Below, one piece after another: positions 10,198 through 19,320 of a DNA stretch of 64,000 nucleotides. Positions within the stretch are counted from its first letter, which is position 1. Every line of letters begins with the position of its first letter. A model generated the notes under the pieces. It had not been told where the DNA came from. It ran no database searches and saw only the letters and a list, made by a program, of their open reading frames with translations. The position numbers and the translations under genes were made by a program. The stretch covers positions 53,516-117,515 of the forward strand of contig JAXMBS010000006.1 of NCBI GenBank assembly GCA_046349775.1. Reading direction: 5' to 3'. This DNA comes from JAEUIG01 sp046349775 (GTDB taxonomy: Bacteria > Planctomycetota > Planctomycetia > Planctomycetales > Planctomycetaceae).

Positions 10198-10467
10198 TCA
10201 CAGCAGGCAATGCCAGGCGGCCGCGGCAAGAACGGCCAGCACAACGAGGGCCGTGGCGCGGACCCACACGGGGAACGACGACGGGCCAGGCTCCTCGCGC
10301 GTGAAATACTCGCTGCACACTGGGCACTGTTCTGCGTCGTCGTACACGTCGCAGCCGCACTTCGGGCACTCCCGTGTCGGCGTCGAGTCGAGACCCTCTT
10401 CGTCCTCGCCGTCCGGGTTTTCCCAGTCCGCCAGCGGGCGGTCGTCATCCCATTCCTCGTCGATCAT
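10198..10467 (-). CDS. Small zinc-ribbon membrane protein
   Basis: 89 residues. The N-terminus is strongly acidic (MIDEEWDDDR). A CPKCG...CPVC zinc-ribbon pair follows at about residues 34-51, and the C-terminus is a single hydrophobic helix (ALVVLAVLAAAAW) that ends the protein. This architecture of cytosolic ribbon plus tail anchor is common in planctomycete hypothetical proteins. It starts 27 bases downstream of the CDGSH gene and reads in the same direction, so the two may be cotranscribed. Function is unknown. Confidence 0.75.
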   Translation of the reverse strand: MIDEEWDDDRPLADWENPDGEDEEGLDSTPTRECPKCGCDVYDDAEQCPVCSEYFTREEPGPSSFPVWVRATALVVLAVLAAAAWHCLL

Positions 10468-10494
10468 GCGGCCACCTTGACGCCATCCCGTACC

Positions 10495-10710
10495 TTACGG
10501 GGACGAAGGTGCCACGTCCATCGCGGCCCAGCCGCATTCCTTGTGCGTGCCGTCGCAGAAGGGCCGGTTCTTCGTCTGCCCGCAACGGCACAGCGAGAAC
10601 TTTTCCTTGCCGGCAAGATTGAATTCGCGACCTTCGCTGTCGATCAGTTTTACGGGGCCGGTCACGAGCAAAGGACCATTCGGACGCAGCGTTATAGTGA
10701 CCTCAGGCAT
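10495..10710 (-). CDS. CDGSH-type iron-sulfur protein
   Basis: 71 residues. The segment CRCGQTKNRPFCDGTH matches the CDGSH consensus C-x-C-x2-(S/T)-x3-P-x-C-D-G-(S/T)-H, whose three Cys and one His bind a labile 2Fe-2S cluster. The N-terminal half (LLVTGPVKLIDSEGREF) is the beta-rich part usual for small bacterial CDGSH proteins. They are thought to take part in redox or iron handling; no specific role can be read here. It is followed on the same strand by the zinc-ribbon protein. Confidence 0.88.
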   Translation of the reverse strand: MPEVTITLRPNGPLLVTGPVKLIDSEGREFNLAGKEKFSLCRCGQTKNRPFCDGTHKECGWAAMDVAPSSP

Positions 10711-11448
10711 TGGCGGACTTTCTCACTCATTGAGATACGATGCGGCAGATCGATGCATCGCATCGACGTCCGCTGGAAACACTGGAGTCGCAATCTCGAT
10801 CAGCAATTCGGAACGGTCGGACAACTTCTTTTTCTGCACAAGCGCCGTTCGAAATGAAATGACGGATGGAAAGGAGGAAACGTGGTGTGGTGCTCCACGA
10901 TTCCGAGAGGTGCAAAAACTCTCAATCGATCTGCCGCTGGCGGAGAGCCGAAGTGTCTGTTGGCTCCGCCAACAGCAAGTCTTTAATTGTGGAGTCGATT
11001 CTGATCGGCGCGAATGAGATGTGCAATAGCGGCAGATCGGCAAAAACTACGCGAGGCTTGAGTAGGAATTTCTGGCTGACAATACGCAAGAATGCGGTTC
11101 CCGTTTCCGGTAATCTGATGCGAGATTGGCGTGTATGGGCAAGATGTCGACCGAGCGCACAGGGACGTGTGCGGAGGGGCACATCTTCGATGACGCGTAA
11201 GCGAACACTCTGAGCAACTCGACCTGCAGCGATCTTACAGAGCGGTTCGTTGCCCGACATACCCTGTTCAGGGGATGAAGTGGGATGAATGCCGTCATGA
11301 AATGTCCGCAACACGACACTTGAGTGGATGTGGTTCGCCGAGAACCCCAACGCATGACGATCCACCGCCCGTGCTCCGCACTCTTGCAAATGGATTTGCG
11401 ACATTGGACAACTTGCGATCCACTCAGCAGAACTCACTCGAGTCATTG
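10711..11448. other. Non-coding stretch between CDGSH gene and FHA-LuxR gene
   Basis: About 740 bp with no supported gene. A minus-strand frame of 194 codons (10922-11506) is open but has no motif and overlaps the FHA gene start. The promoters of both divergently read neighbours should be here. Confidence 0.4.
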
Positions 11449-12007
11449 ATGCATCGTCTGTTGCTGCTTCCAGAACGCGTCGCAGACGCAGTCCTTGCCG
11501 TTCCACTGCGCGACGGAGAATACGTCGTGGGCAGATCGCATTCCTGCGACATCGTCGTCAATGACGAGTCCGTGTCGCGGCGTCATGCGCAGTTGATCCT
11601 GCAGGGAGCGGAATTGTCCATTACCGATCTCGGCAGCAAGAACGGCACGTTCGTGGACGATCAACAGGTCGATGGCCTGGTGGTGCGAGTCGGGCAAGTG
11701 ATCAGGTTTGGCGCGGCCCCCTATCGTGTTGTGCTGGAAAACAGCGTGTCGGCGATTTCCACGTCCGAGGACGATGAAACCCGCCGCAAATCAGCGGCGT
11801 CGCGGACGCAGAACGAGTTCTTGACGCCGACCCAGCACCGGGTCTACGAGTTGATGCTCGACGGCGCCGCAGAAGCGGAGATTGCCGCCAGACTGAACGT
11901 CAGCGTGCACACCGTGCATACGCACGTGAAGGCGATCTGTGCAGTTCGGCGTGCATAGCCGCGCCGAACTGCTCGCGCGCCGTCTCCGCGAGACGCGGAA
12001 CGTCTGA
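11449..12007 (+). CDS. FHA domain-LuxR-type HTH regulator, frameshifted in the HTH
   Basis: A predicted DNA-binding regulator controlled by Ser/Thr phosphorylation. The ATG at 11449 opens directly on an FHA domain (about residues 5-98): VGRSHSCDI, SRRHAQL and GSKNGTFVDD are the phosphothreonine-binding signatures. A linker leads to a LuxR/GerE HTH (about 125 on): LTPTQHRVYELMLDGAAEAE and NVSVHTVHTHVKAI. The first frame stops at 11958, but the expected C-terminus (QFGVHSRAELLARRL) is encoded in the next frame and ends at a TGA at 12005-12007. The pattern fits loss of two bases near 11935-11942. It faces the kinase/PP2C gene tail-to-tail with 19 bases between. Function is inferred from domains only. 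Confidence 0.8.
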
Positions 12008-12026
12008 GCATCACGACGTCGTCGGT

Positions 12027-13361
12027 TCAGAGGGCGGCCGCGGCTTGACCGCCGATTTCAATCACGACAGCCGATGCATTGTCGCGGCCCGATTCAGCAA
12101 CGGCGGCGCGCACGATGCGATCGGCAGGCGGCAGCGCGGCGTCCTCCGACGATGGCGAGGAGATCAGCTCCTCCAGTCCCCGGTCCCACAGGCCCTCGAT
12201 GACGCCGTCGGTACACAGCAGCAGCTTGTCGCCCGGAACGGCGGGAACCGCGGCGAGCTGCGGGCGGATCGTCTTGTTGCCGGCGCCGAGGGACTGAGAC
12301 AGCACGCTCCGGCGCGGATGGTTTCGGGCTTCGCGTTCGTTGAGCTTACCGGCACGGCGGAGCCAGCCGATGTGCGTGTGGTCCTCCGAAATCTGGCGAA
12401 TGCCGCCGGCTTTCGGCAAGTGATATACCCGCGAGTCACCGATATGTCCCAGGTACCACGAGCCGGCCACGTACCAGACGAGGCTGAGCGTCGCTCCCAT
12501 GTTGTGCCCGTCCTCATAGCTTTCTCCCAGCGTCGTGAGCTGCCAGTGAATTCCCTGGAACAGGTCGTGCAGGCAATCGAACAGTCCGGAGCTTCCGTGG
12601 CGCGTGGCCAGACGGAACCGCCGCGGCAGGAGCTGCGTGATGTTGTCGATGGCGCAACGACTGGCGAATTCGCCGCTGCGTTCGCCCCCCATGCCGTCGC
12701 TGACGGCGAACACGAAGTCGAATTCGTCGGCCGGACACTCGCCGATCCGTCCCAGGTAGACGAAGTCCTCGCGGTTGAACGCCAGCGTCAGAAACGCGTC
12801 CTCATTGTTTTGTCGGAACCGGCCACGGTCAGTGATGCCGGACCAATGCAGTCGGAGATTTTCGGCAACGGCGGCGGCGGCCGCGATTGGACTGGCGTCG
12901 GCGTGTGCGGGATCCAGGATCGTGGCGAATTCGAAGTCGATGATGCAGAACCGCCCGTCGCTGGCCCGATAGGTGATGTTCCGCATGTACGGGTCGTCGT
13001 GGCGGACGCCGAACGCCTCTAGTTCGTCGAACAAGCTCTTCAGCTTTTCGGCACCGATATGGTCGATCCGCGCGCCGCAATTGCTGGTGACCAGTTCGAG
13101 CGTGTCCGCATCGTAGCCCAGGACGCGCGGAACGAACTCGCACCCGCGTTGCTCCAGATACTGGAGCACGCGAATCTCGTTCTCGAACCGCTCGCGGGCA
13201 TGGGCGGCGCGGAACTGCTTGTGCACCGAGCCGTCGTAGCCGATGCGAACGAGAGCGCGGGCGGTGTCTTTGGCGTCGTGCACGATGAAGAGTTCAGGAA
13301 TCGGGATTCGAAGCAATGGTAGCGGATTAGTGGAGGTTTTCGACTTGCACTGCACGAGCAC
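12027..13361 (-). CDS. Fusion of a minimal protein-kinase-like domain with a PP2C phosphatase
   Basis: 444 residues from a GTG at 13361. Residues about 25-170 form a short kinase-like domain of Bud32/RIO style. K48 (GSVHKQF) and E62 (ENEIRVL) fit the Lys/Glu pair; HDDPYMRN (121-128) fits the catalytic loop with Asp and Asn; DFE (142-144) replaces DFG. Residues 172-438 are a complete PP2C (PPM) Ser/Thr phosphatase: RFRQNNEDAF, DGMGG (222-226), GDSR (308-311), CTDG (383-386) and DNAS (427-430), giving all the usual metal-binding acids. Opposing activities in one chain suggest a phospho-switch. Its convergent neighbour is an FHA regulator, which would read phosphothreonine. The phosphatase is sure; the kinase activity is inferred from residues. 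Confidence 0.85.
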   Translation of the reverse strand: MLVQCKSKTSTNPLPLLRIPIPELFIVHDAKDTARALVRIGYDGSVHKQFRAAHARERFENEIRVLQYLEQRGCEFVPRVLGYDADTLELVTSNCGARIDHIGAEKLKSLFDELEAFGVRHDDPYMRNITYRASDGRFCIIDFEFATILDPAHADASPIAAAAAVAENLRLHWSGITDRGRFRQNNEDAFLTLAFNREDFVYLGRIGECPADEFDFVFAVSDGMGGERSGEFASRCAIDNITQLLPRRFRLATRHGSSGLFDCLHDLFQGIHWQLTTLGESYEDGHNMGATLSLVWYVAGSWYLGHIGDSRVYHLPKAGGIRQISEDHTHIGWLRRAGKLNEREARNHPRRSVLSQSLGAGNKTIRPQLAAVPAVPGDKLLLCTDGVIEGLWDRGLEELISSPSSEDAALPPADRIVRAAVAESGRDNASAVVIEIGGQAAAAL

Positions 13362-13572
13362 CGGCCGCGGTGCAACCGTCGTCGTACATCTGAGTCCTCA
13401 AGTATTCAGACCCCGGCCTGTTAGTTAAATCCAGATCACGCAATCCCTTGCAGAGCCGACTGCGACCGAATTCGACCGTATGCGCGGCTTCGGACTTCCG
13501 CCGGGCGTACCCAGGATTCCCGAAGTTGGGCGGCCGTCGAAATTGGCATTTGAGGGTCGGTACATTGGCTGC

Positions 13573-15253
13573 ATGAACCCGGGTATCCGTCTGCTGGTGC
13601 TGTTCATCGCGTTCTCCATCGCCATGCGACCCGCGCCGGGTGCCGATGACGCTGTGGAGAGCGAAACAGCGACGCAATTCCGCGCGTGGGATCGTCCTGA
13701 TGTTCCCGGGGGCGCCGTGGCGATTGTTCGAGGGAGAGAGGTGCTGGTCGCGCGCGGTTTCGGGTCGGCGAATCTTGACGCAGGTGTGCCGATCACCCCG
13801 ACGTCATTGTTTGAGCTGGGGTCGATCGGCAAGTCATTCACATGTGCGGCGCTGGCGGTCCTGATGGATCAAGGGAAGGTCGGAGCGGACGACGACATCT
13901 GCAAGTATGTGCCGGAGATGCCGAGGCGCGATCCGCCGATTCTCGTGCGGCATCTGGTGCGGCAGGAGTGGTTTTCCGGACTACTGGTTTGCGATGCAAC
14001 TGGCGGGGTGGGACATTGAAGACGCCTACACGAGGGACGACATTCTGGCTCTGTTAGAACGATGGAAGACGTTGCCGCCGCCAGGATCGCGGCATTCGTA
14101 CAGCAGTTCCGACTATGTGCTGCTGGGGCTGATCATCGAACGAGCGACCGGACAGTCGCTGGCGGACTTCAGCCGCGAGAACCTGTTCGAGCCTTTGGGA
14201 ATGGTTCGAACCTATCTTGAAGACGACCCTACGCGTCCGGTCGTCGGCCGCGTCGTGGGCTACGACCAGCGCCGCGACGGCAATTACCGACAGTGGACGA
14301 CCGTTCGCAGGGTTGTTGGCGGCAGCGGCGTGAAGTCTTGCATCGATGACCTGATGCGGTGGCTGGCGAATTTCGGCGCCAATCGACTGCCAAAGGGCCC
14401 GTTTCTAGATCGCTTCTTCGCGAATGGAACTTTGCTCGACAACCGCGACGTACTCGACATGGAACCGACCGGCAACTATCGCGGGCTCAAGCGGATTCAA
14501 TTCACTGGGGGAATGCCGGGTTTCCAGGCGGACATCGTGTGCTATCCGGAACAGCGATTGAATGTGATCTGTCTGAGCAACTCGGATCTGAATCCGTTCG
14601 ACCATGCCAAAAGAATTGCGGATCGATGTCTGGCATCGGAGTTCAAGATGCCGGCGGAGGCATCGATGTCGAAGGCAGACGGTCCGGTCGCGTCAGTTCC
14701 GGTTGAGGAACTGCAGAACAAAACAGGCGCGTACGAACTCGGGGACGGGCGGATCTGGACTTTCACGATCTCCGACGGAGCGCTCAGCTGTGAGAATTCC
14801 GTACGAGATCGCATTTTGCTGGAACCGCTCAGTTCCACGCTGTTCCGCGCCCGGGACACAAGCGCGGACGTGTTTGAGTTTCGACGCGCTGCGGTGGACG
14901 GACCAATGCTGCTGACGATCTCGGATGCGTCGGGGTGGAAGTCGGACTGTCGACCAGTGGCGCTCGCACAACCGTCTGCCGAAAAACTAGAAGAGTACGT
15001 TGGGGTATTCTTCAATGACGAACTGCTGGTTGAGTACCGATTCGTCGTTCGCGACGGGAATCTGCATTTGCAGGTGAACAATCATGGTTGGGAGCGCCTG
15101 GATCCCACCACAATTGATCGCTTCGTGCCGCACGCACGAAGCATTGACGACAATCGGATCATTCAGTTCTCAAGAGGTGACAGCGGTCATGTCGACTCCG
15201 CCGCGATCGATCTGTGGCGCGTGCAGGGGGTGCGACTGCAAAAAACGAACTGA
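13573..15253 (+). CDS. Secreted beta-lactamase-family serine hydrolase, one frameshift
   Basis: Serine hydrolase of the beta-lactamase/penicillin-binding (class C-like) family. The ATG at 13573 opens a signal-peptide-like N-terminus (IRLLVLFIAFSIAM). The catalytic SxxK is SIGK in LGSIGKSFTC, and the YxN-like element is YSSSDYVLLG. The first frame ends at 14019, while the conserved stretch SGFPDYWF and all downstream sequence continue in another frame to 15253. Between HLVR and SGFPDYW two bases appear to be missing (about 13962-13968), where family members read HTSGLPDY. A C-terminal beta-rich extension of about 170 residues follows the hydrolase domain. Substrate is unknown; peptidase, esterase and lactamase roles occur in the family. 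Confidence 0.8.
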
Positions 15254-15302
15254 AAATAGGTTCTGACCAGAACCGGTCTAAAGGATGTTTGTCACCTTGG
15301 AC

Positions 15303-15334
15303 AAAAAAACGCCGCTCCTTTGCAGGAGCGGCGT
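15303..15334 (-). terminator. Rho-independent terminator of the glutamine synthetase gene
   Basis: A perfect 11-base-pair stem (15309-15319 with 15324-15334), four-base loop, and an A-run at 15303-15309 that reads as a U-tract on the minus strand. It lies about 40 bases after the glnII stop codon. Confidence 0.85.
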
Positions 15335-15372
15335 CATCGTTCTCCCAGATCTCTTCACCGAAAACCGATGAC

Positions 15373-16389
15373 CTAGTTCACCGTCTTGATCGTCTTCAGG
15401 ATGCGGGCGATGATCTTGTACGGATCGGCCTGCGAGTTCGGACGGCGGTCTTCCAGGTAGCCGCGATACGCATCGTTCGCCACGAAGCTGTGCGGGATGC
15501 GGATCGACGCACCGCGGTTGGCGACGCCGTAGTTGAACTTGTCGATGGACTGCGTTTCGTGGAGGCCGGTCAACCGGAGATGGTTGTCCGGGCCGTACGC
15601 CGCGATGTGCTCGTCCTTGTACTTGTCGAAGGCGGCCATCAGCTTATCGAAGTACGCCTTGCCCCCCTTGTCGCGGAGCATGGTGGTCGAGAAGTTGGTG
15701 TGCATGCCCGAGCCGTTCCAGTCGCCGCGGATCGGCTTGCAGTGCAGCTCGAAATCGACGCCATACTTCTCGCAGACGCGGGCCATCAGGTAGCGGGCCA
15801 TCCACATGTCGTCGGCCGCTTTCTTGCCGCCCTTGGCGAAGATCTGGAATTCCCACTGCCCCTTGGCGACTTCGGCGTTGATGCCTTCCAGGTTAATGCC
15901 GGCGTCGTGGCAGACATCGATGTGCTCATCGACAATCGTGCGGGCCAGGTCGCCGACGTACTTGTAGCCGACGCCCGTGTAGTACGGACCCTGAGGACCC
16001 GGGTAGCCTTCCTCCGGGAACCCGAGCGGTCGGCCGTCGCGGAACAGGAAATACTCCTGCTCGAAGCCGATCCAGATGCCTTCGTCATCGTCCGGGACGG
16101 TGGCGCGGAAGTTCGACGGGTGCGGTCCCCGCTCCTTGGGCAGGTGCACTTCGTTCATCACGAGAAACGCGTTGCGGCGCGTACTGTCCGGATACAGCGC
16201 TACCGGGTGCAGCATGCAGTCGGAGTCGTGCCCTTCGGCCTGCTGGGTCGAGCTGCCGTCGAAGCCCCAGATCGGGCAGTCCTTGACGCTCTTGGGCTCA
16301 GTGTCGACGACCTTCGTCTTGCTGCGGAGATTTGGTTCAGGCAGGTATCCATCCAGCCAGACGTACTCAAGCTTGTACTTCTCACCCAT
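15373..16389 (-). CDS. glnII: Glutamine synthetase, eukaryotic-like type II
   Basis: Makes glutamine from glutamate, ammonia and ATP. At 338 residues it is far shorter than bacterial GlnA (about 470) and matches type II enzymes of eukaryotes and some bacteria. The N-terminus is beta-Grasp (LEYVWLDGY, PIWGFDGSST). Catalytic-domain signatures include GFEQEYFLF, GQWEFQI, GDWNGSGMHTN and GVANRGASIRIP. The adenylylation loop of type I GlnA is not seen. It ends in a strong terminator and its promoter should lie in the 424-base divergent region to the right. The frame is complete and clean. Confidence 0.95.
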   Translation of the reverse strand: MGEKYKLEYVWLDGYLPEPNLRSKTKVVDTEPKSVKDCPIWGFDGSSTQQAEGHDSDCMLHPVALYPDSTRRNAFLVMNEVHLPKERGPHPSNFRATVPDDDEGIWIGFEQEYFLFRDGRPLGFPEEGYPGPQGPYYTGVGYKYVGDLARTIVDEHIDVCHDAGINLEGINAEVAKGQWEFQIFAKGGKKAADDMWMARYLMARVCEKYGVDFELHCKPIRGDWNGSGMHTNFSTTMLRDKGGKAYFDKLMAAFDKYKDEHIAAYGPDNHLRLTGLHETQSIDKFNYGVANRGASIRIPHSFVANDAYRGYLEDRRPNSQADPYKIIARILKTIKTVN

Positions 16390-16813
16390 TCGTAATCACT
16401 CCCATCGAAAGCGTTTTGGCGAGGGGCCAGCAGCTTCGCGGAGCCGCAGGGGAGACGCCGCTCCGGTCGCCGTCGTCGAGCGCGGCCGCCGGGGGTCGAA
16501 ACGTCGTCTGCTCCACTCCGTGGATGAATATTCTGCCGTCCGGTCCTCAAACATATTGGGCGGGCACCATGCCTGCCCTTTCAGCACCGTTGCGCACGCA
16601 TTCAGCGTGTCGTCGCCGCGAAATTACGAGAATCCTCGTGTTTTCGCCGAATGACCTGCACAGTGTGCCGTATCCGTTCCAGAAAGGCAAAGCGCGTGCC
16701 GGTGGACGAGGAGCAAAGATTCGAGGAATCGAGGAGCATAGGGGGATTCGCATCACGCCCCTTCGCCCCTCTGCTCCTTTGCTCCTTGGCCCCTCGCGCG
16801 AGACAATCCCTGT
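16390..16813. other. Divergent intergenic region, glnII versus beta-CASP gene
   Basis: 424 bases between two divergently read genes. The right part holds a repeat-rich inverted segment (16707-16797). No other feature is recognised. Confidence 0.4.
16707..16797. repeat. Degenerate GGAGCAA-type repeat with inverted arms
   Basis: The left part carries GAGGAGCAAAG and two GAGGA-rich units. The right part carries the complementary CTGCTCCTTTGCTCC and CCCCT units. GGAGCAAAG (16710-16718) pairs with CTTTGCTCC (16777-16785), so an imperfect stem-loop could form 17 bases before the start codon of the next gene. Confidence 0.55.
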
Positions 16814-18208
16814 ATGAAACTCACCTTCCTCGGCGCTGCGGGTGAAGTTACCGGTAGTCAGCATCTGCTGGAGACCCGCGCTTTTCGTTTGTTACTGGAC
16901 TGCGGGTCGTTCCAGGGCGCCCGGGCCGAAGCACGGCGGAAAAACGAGGTCTTCCACTGCCAGCCGTCGAAGCTCGACGCGGTGATCCTCTCGCACGGGC
17001 ACATGGACCATTGCGGCAATCTGCCGCGACTGTACCGGATGGGTTTCCGGCAGCACGTCTTCTGCACCCCCGCCACCGCCGACATCACCGAACTGATGTT
17101 GCAGGACGGCGCCAAAATCCAACTGGAAGATGCGAAGTATCTCGCCCGCAAGCTGCAGCCCGGACATCCCCCGATCGAGCCGCTGTACACGCCGGATGAC
17201 GTCGACGGCCTGATGAAGCTGATCCAGCCGCTGGCATTCGAGGAGTGGCACCAGTTGTCCCCGGATCTCCGCATCCGCTTTCACGAGGCGGGGCACATTC
17301 TGGGAGCGGCCGTGACCGAGCTGGAGATTCGCGAGCGAGCCGAGGTGAAGCGGATCGTGTTCACCGGCGATCTGGGGCGCCGGGACATTCCGCTGCTCAA
17401 CGACCCCGCGCCGGTCCAGGGATGCGATGTGCTGATCACCGAGTCGACTTACGGGAACCGAATTCATCCGCCAGCCAGCGACATAAAAAGGGAATTGCTG
17501 CGGATCATCCGCGAGGCGGTCGCCGTCGGCGGCCGCGTGATCATTCCGGCGTTCGCATTGGGGCGGACGCAACAGGTTGTGTACTACCTGAATGAACTGT
17601 TCAACGAGCGGCAACTGCCGCGCGTGCCGATCTTCGTGGACAGCCCGCTGGCGACGAGGTTGACTTCGGTCTTTCGCCGACACAATGCGGACATGGACCG
17701 GGACGTGCAGAACACGCTCATGAAGGACCGGGACCCGTTCGGGTTTGATCTGCTGACGTATGTGGCGTCGCAGCAGGAGTCGGTCGAACTGAACCGGCGG
17801 CAGGGAACGTGCGTGATCATCTCCGCCAGCGGCATGTGCGAGAGCGGTCGCGTCGTGCACCACATCAAACACGCGGCCGGCGACGAGCGAAACTCGATCG
17901 TCCTCATCGGCTACCAGGCGCCGCACACGCTCGGCCGTCAGATCGCCGACCGCCGGCCGTATCTGCGGGTCTTCGACCACGAAGTTCCGTTGCGGGCGAA
18001 CGTGGAAATCCTGGAAGGGCTCTCCGCCCACGCGGATGCCGAGGATTTCCAATGGTGGTTCGGCCGGATGTCGGCCGACAGCCACATCGGCCGGGCATTT
18101 CTCGTGCACGGCGAGCCGGAAGCGGCGCAGGCGCTAGCCGGTATCCTGCGGGACTTCTGCGACGAGGATCCCGTGGTGCCGAAGCTCCTGGAGACGTTTG
18201 ATATCTAG
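16814..18208 (+). CDS. MBL-fold beta-CASP RNA-processing nuclease-like protein
   Basis: 464 residues, family of CPSF-73/YsgF-like metallo-beta-lactamase exonucleases acting on RNA. The metal site HGHMDH is at 61-66 (motif 2), EAGHILGAA gives motif 3 His, FTGDLGRRD motif 4, and the beta-CASP domain shows TESTYGNR, PAFALGRTQ and SGMCESGR. A C-terminal RNA-specificity segment includes GLSAHADAEDF. All catalytic residues are present, so it is likely active, with RNA maturation or decay the expected role. The ATG at 16814 starts directly on MKLTFLGAAGEVTGS, the conserved N-terminus. It seems monocistronic. Confidence 0.9.
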   Translation: MKLTFLGAAGEVTGSQHLLETRAFRLLLDCGSFQGARAEARRKNEVFHCQPSKLDAVILSHGHMDHCGNLPRLYRMGFRQHVFCTPATADITELMLQDGAKIQLEDAKYLARKLQPGHPPIEPLYTPDDVDGLMKLIQPLAFEEWHQLSPDLRIRFHEAGHILGAAVTELEIRERAEVKRIVFTGDLGRRDIPLLNDPAPVQGCDVLITESTYGNRIHPPASDIKRELLRIIREAVAVGGRVIIPAFALGRTQQVVYYLNELFNERQLPRVPIFVDSPLATRLTSVFRRHNADMDRDVQNTLMKDRDPFGFDLLTYVASQQESVELNRRQGTCVIISASGMCESGRVVHHIKHAAGDERNSIVLIGYQAPHTLGRQIADRRPYLRVFDHEVPLRANVEILEGLSAHADAEDFQWWFGRMSADSHIGRAFLVHGEPEAAQALAGILRDFCDEDPVVPKLLETFDI

Positions 18209-18262
18209 TGCGAAGGTGCGAAAGTAAGAAGGTGTGAAGGTGAAGGTGAGGGTTAAGGGGCC
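18207..18262. repeat. Degenerate GTGCGAAG-type short repeat
   Basis: Immediately after the beta-CASP stop codon there is a purine-rich run of 6-9-base units varying on GTGCGAAG, AAGAAGGTG and GTGAAGGTGAGG. It resembles other low-complexity intergenic repeats in this part of the window. No function is evident. Confidence 0.5.
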
Positions 18263-18704
18263 CTCGCCGGTTCGCGGTGCTAGAGAACCTGGCGCGCTTG
18301 GCGAATACGGTCTCCACCTCGTTTCGCGCAGTCGAGTACGTGGTCGATCCTCGCGCGGCCCAGCCAACAAGGCGGATCTCAGAGGCGTAGGTAGCAAATC
18401 GGCTTGGGACCGACGGAGCCGCGTTGCGAAGCGAACACGGTGCGGCTGAAAGGTCCCGGTCGGCGTTGGGATTCGCCGCAAGCGGAAGCGGTGGCGGCGC
18501 TGACCACGCTGCATGACAGCAGCCGATGGCACCACTGCGGGACAACCCTACCCGCCGCAACAACCTCCAGTTGCCAGTGGTTATGTGCAGACCCATCGGG
18601 ATACGGCGGGCGGCAAATTCGACGTCGGTTGTGAGGAGGCGGTACGGGCGATAGCATGACCGGCTCGTCAATTTTCGCGGCCGGACATCCTGACGCGCAC
18701 AACC
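18263..18704. other. Non-coding stretch before ilvN
   Basis: About 440 bp with only short unrelated open frames. No gene, RNA or leader peptide is recognised, though an amino-acid-responsive leader could lie here. Confidence 0.35.
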
Positions 18705-19223
18705 ATGCGACACGTGCTTTCCGCCCTCGTCATCAACCAGCCCGGTGTGCTGGCGCAGATTTCCGGGATGCTGGCGTCGCGCGCGTTCAACATCGACAGC
18801 CTGGCCGTCGGCGAGACCGAGAACCCGCAGCTCTCCCGAATGACGTTCGTGGTCAGCGGCGACGACCGGGTCCTGGACCAGGTCCGCAAGCAACTCGAGA
18901 AGATCGTCACGGTCGTCCGCGTGCTGGACTACTCGCAGCAGGAATTCGTCGAGCGCGACCTGATGCTGATTAAGGTGAAGACCGAACGGGGCCAGCGCAG
19001 CGAGATCAAGGAGCTGGTCGAAATTTTCCGGGGCCGGATCGTCGATGTGTCGTCGGGGCACGTCATGATCGAAATCAGCGGCCAGGAGCGGAAAGTCGAG
19101 GCCTTCATTGAGGCGATGCGGCCATTCGGCATCCTGGAGATGGTGCGGACGGGCCGGATTGCCCTCTTGCGCGGCAGTTCGATGTCGGCGGACGTGGCGG
19201 TCGGCGAGACCCAGGCGACTTGA
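18705..19223 (+). CDS. ilvN: Acetolactate synthase small (regulatory) subunit
   Basis: Regulatory subunit of acetohydroxyacid synthase, first common step of valine, leucine and isoleucine synthesis; it gives the catalytic subunit feedback control by valine. The 172 residues are the normal length. The N-terminal ACT domain reads HVLSALVINQPGVLAQISG with FNIDSLAVGETE, followed by the second domain (DLMLIKVK, IKELVEIFRGRIVD) typical of IlvN/IlvH. The large subunit ilvB is not adjacent. ilvC follows 140 bases later in the same direction, the usual ilvN-ilvC order, so cotranscription is likely. Confidence 0.95.
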   Translation: MRHVLSALVINQPGVLAQISGMLASRAFNIDSLAVGETENPQLSRMTFVVSGDDRVLDQVRKQLEKIVTVVRVLDYSQQEFVERDLMLIKVKTERGQRSEIKELVEIFRGRIVDVSSGHVMIEISGQERKVEAFIEAMRPFGILEMVRTGRIALLRGSSMSADVAVGETQAT

Positions 19224-19320
19224 ACAGCCGCGACGACCTCGACTTCGTTTTGACAGCCGGTGCTGCCCGCAGCGAGAATGCGGTTTGCCGCACCACTCGA
19301 ATACCCCCAGACAAACTCAT

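Noticed and set aside
10922..11506. 194-codon minus-strand frame
   Set aside because: Overlaps the FHA domain start and has no family features.
15373..16389. Standard bacterial GlnA
   Set aside because: Length of 338 residues and beta-Grasp/GFDGSST pattern fit the eukaryotic-like type II enzyme.
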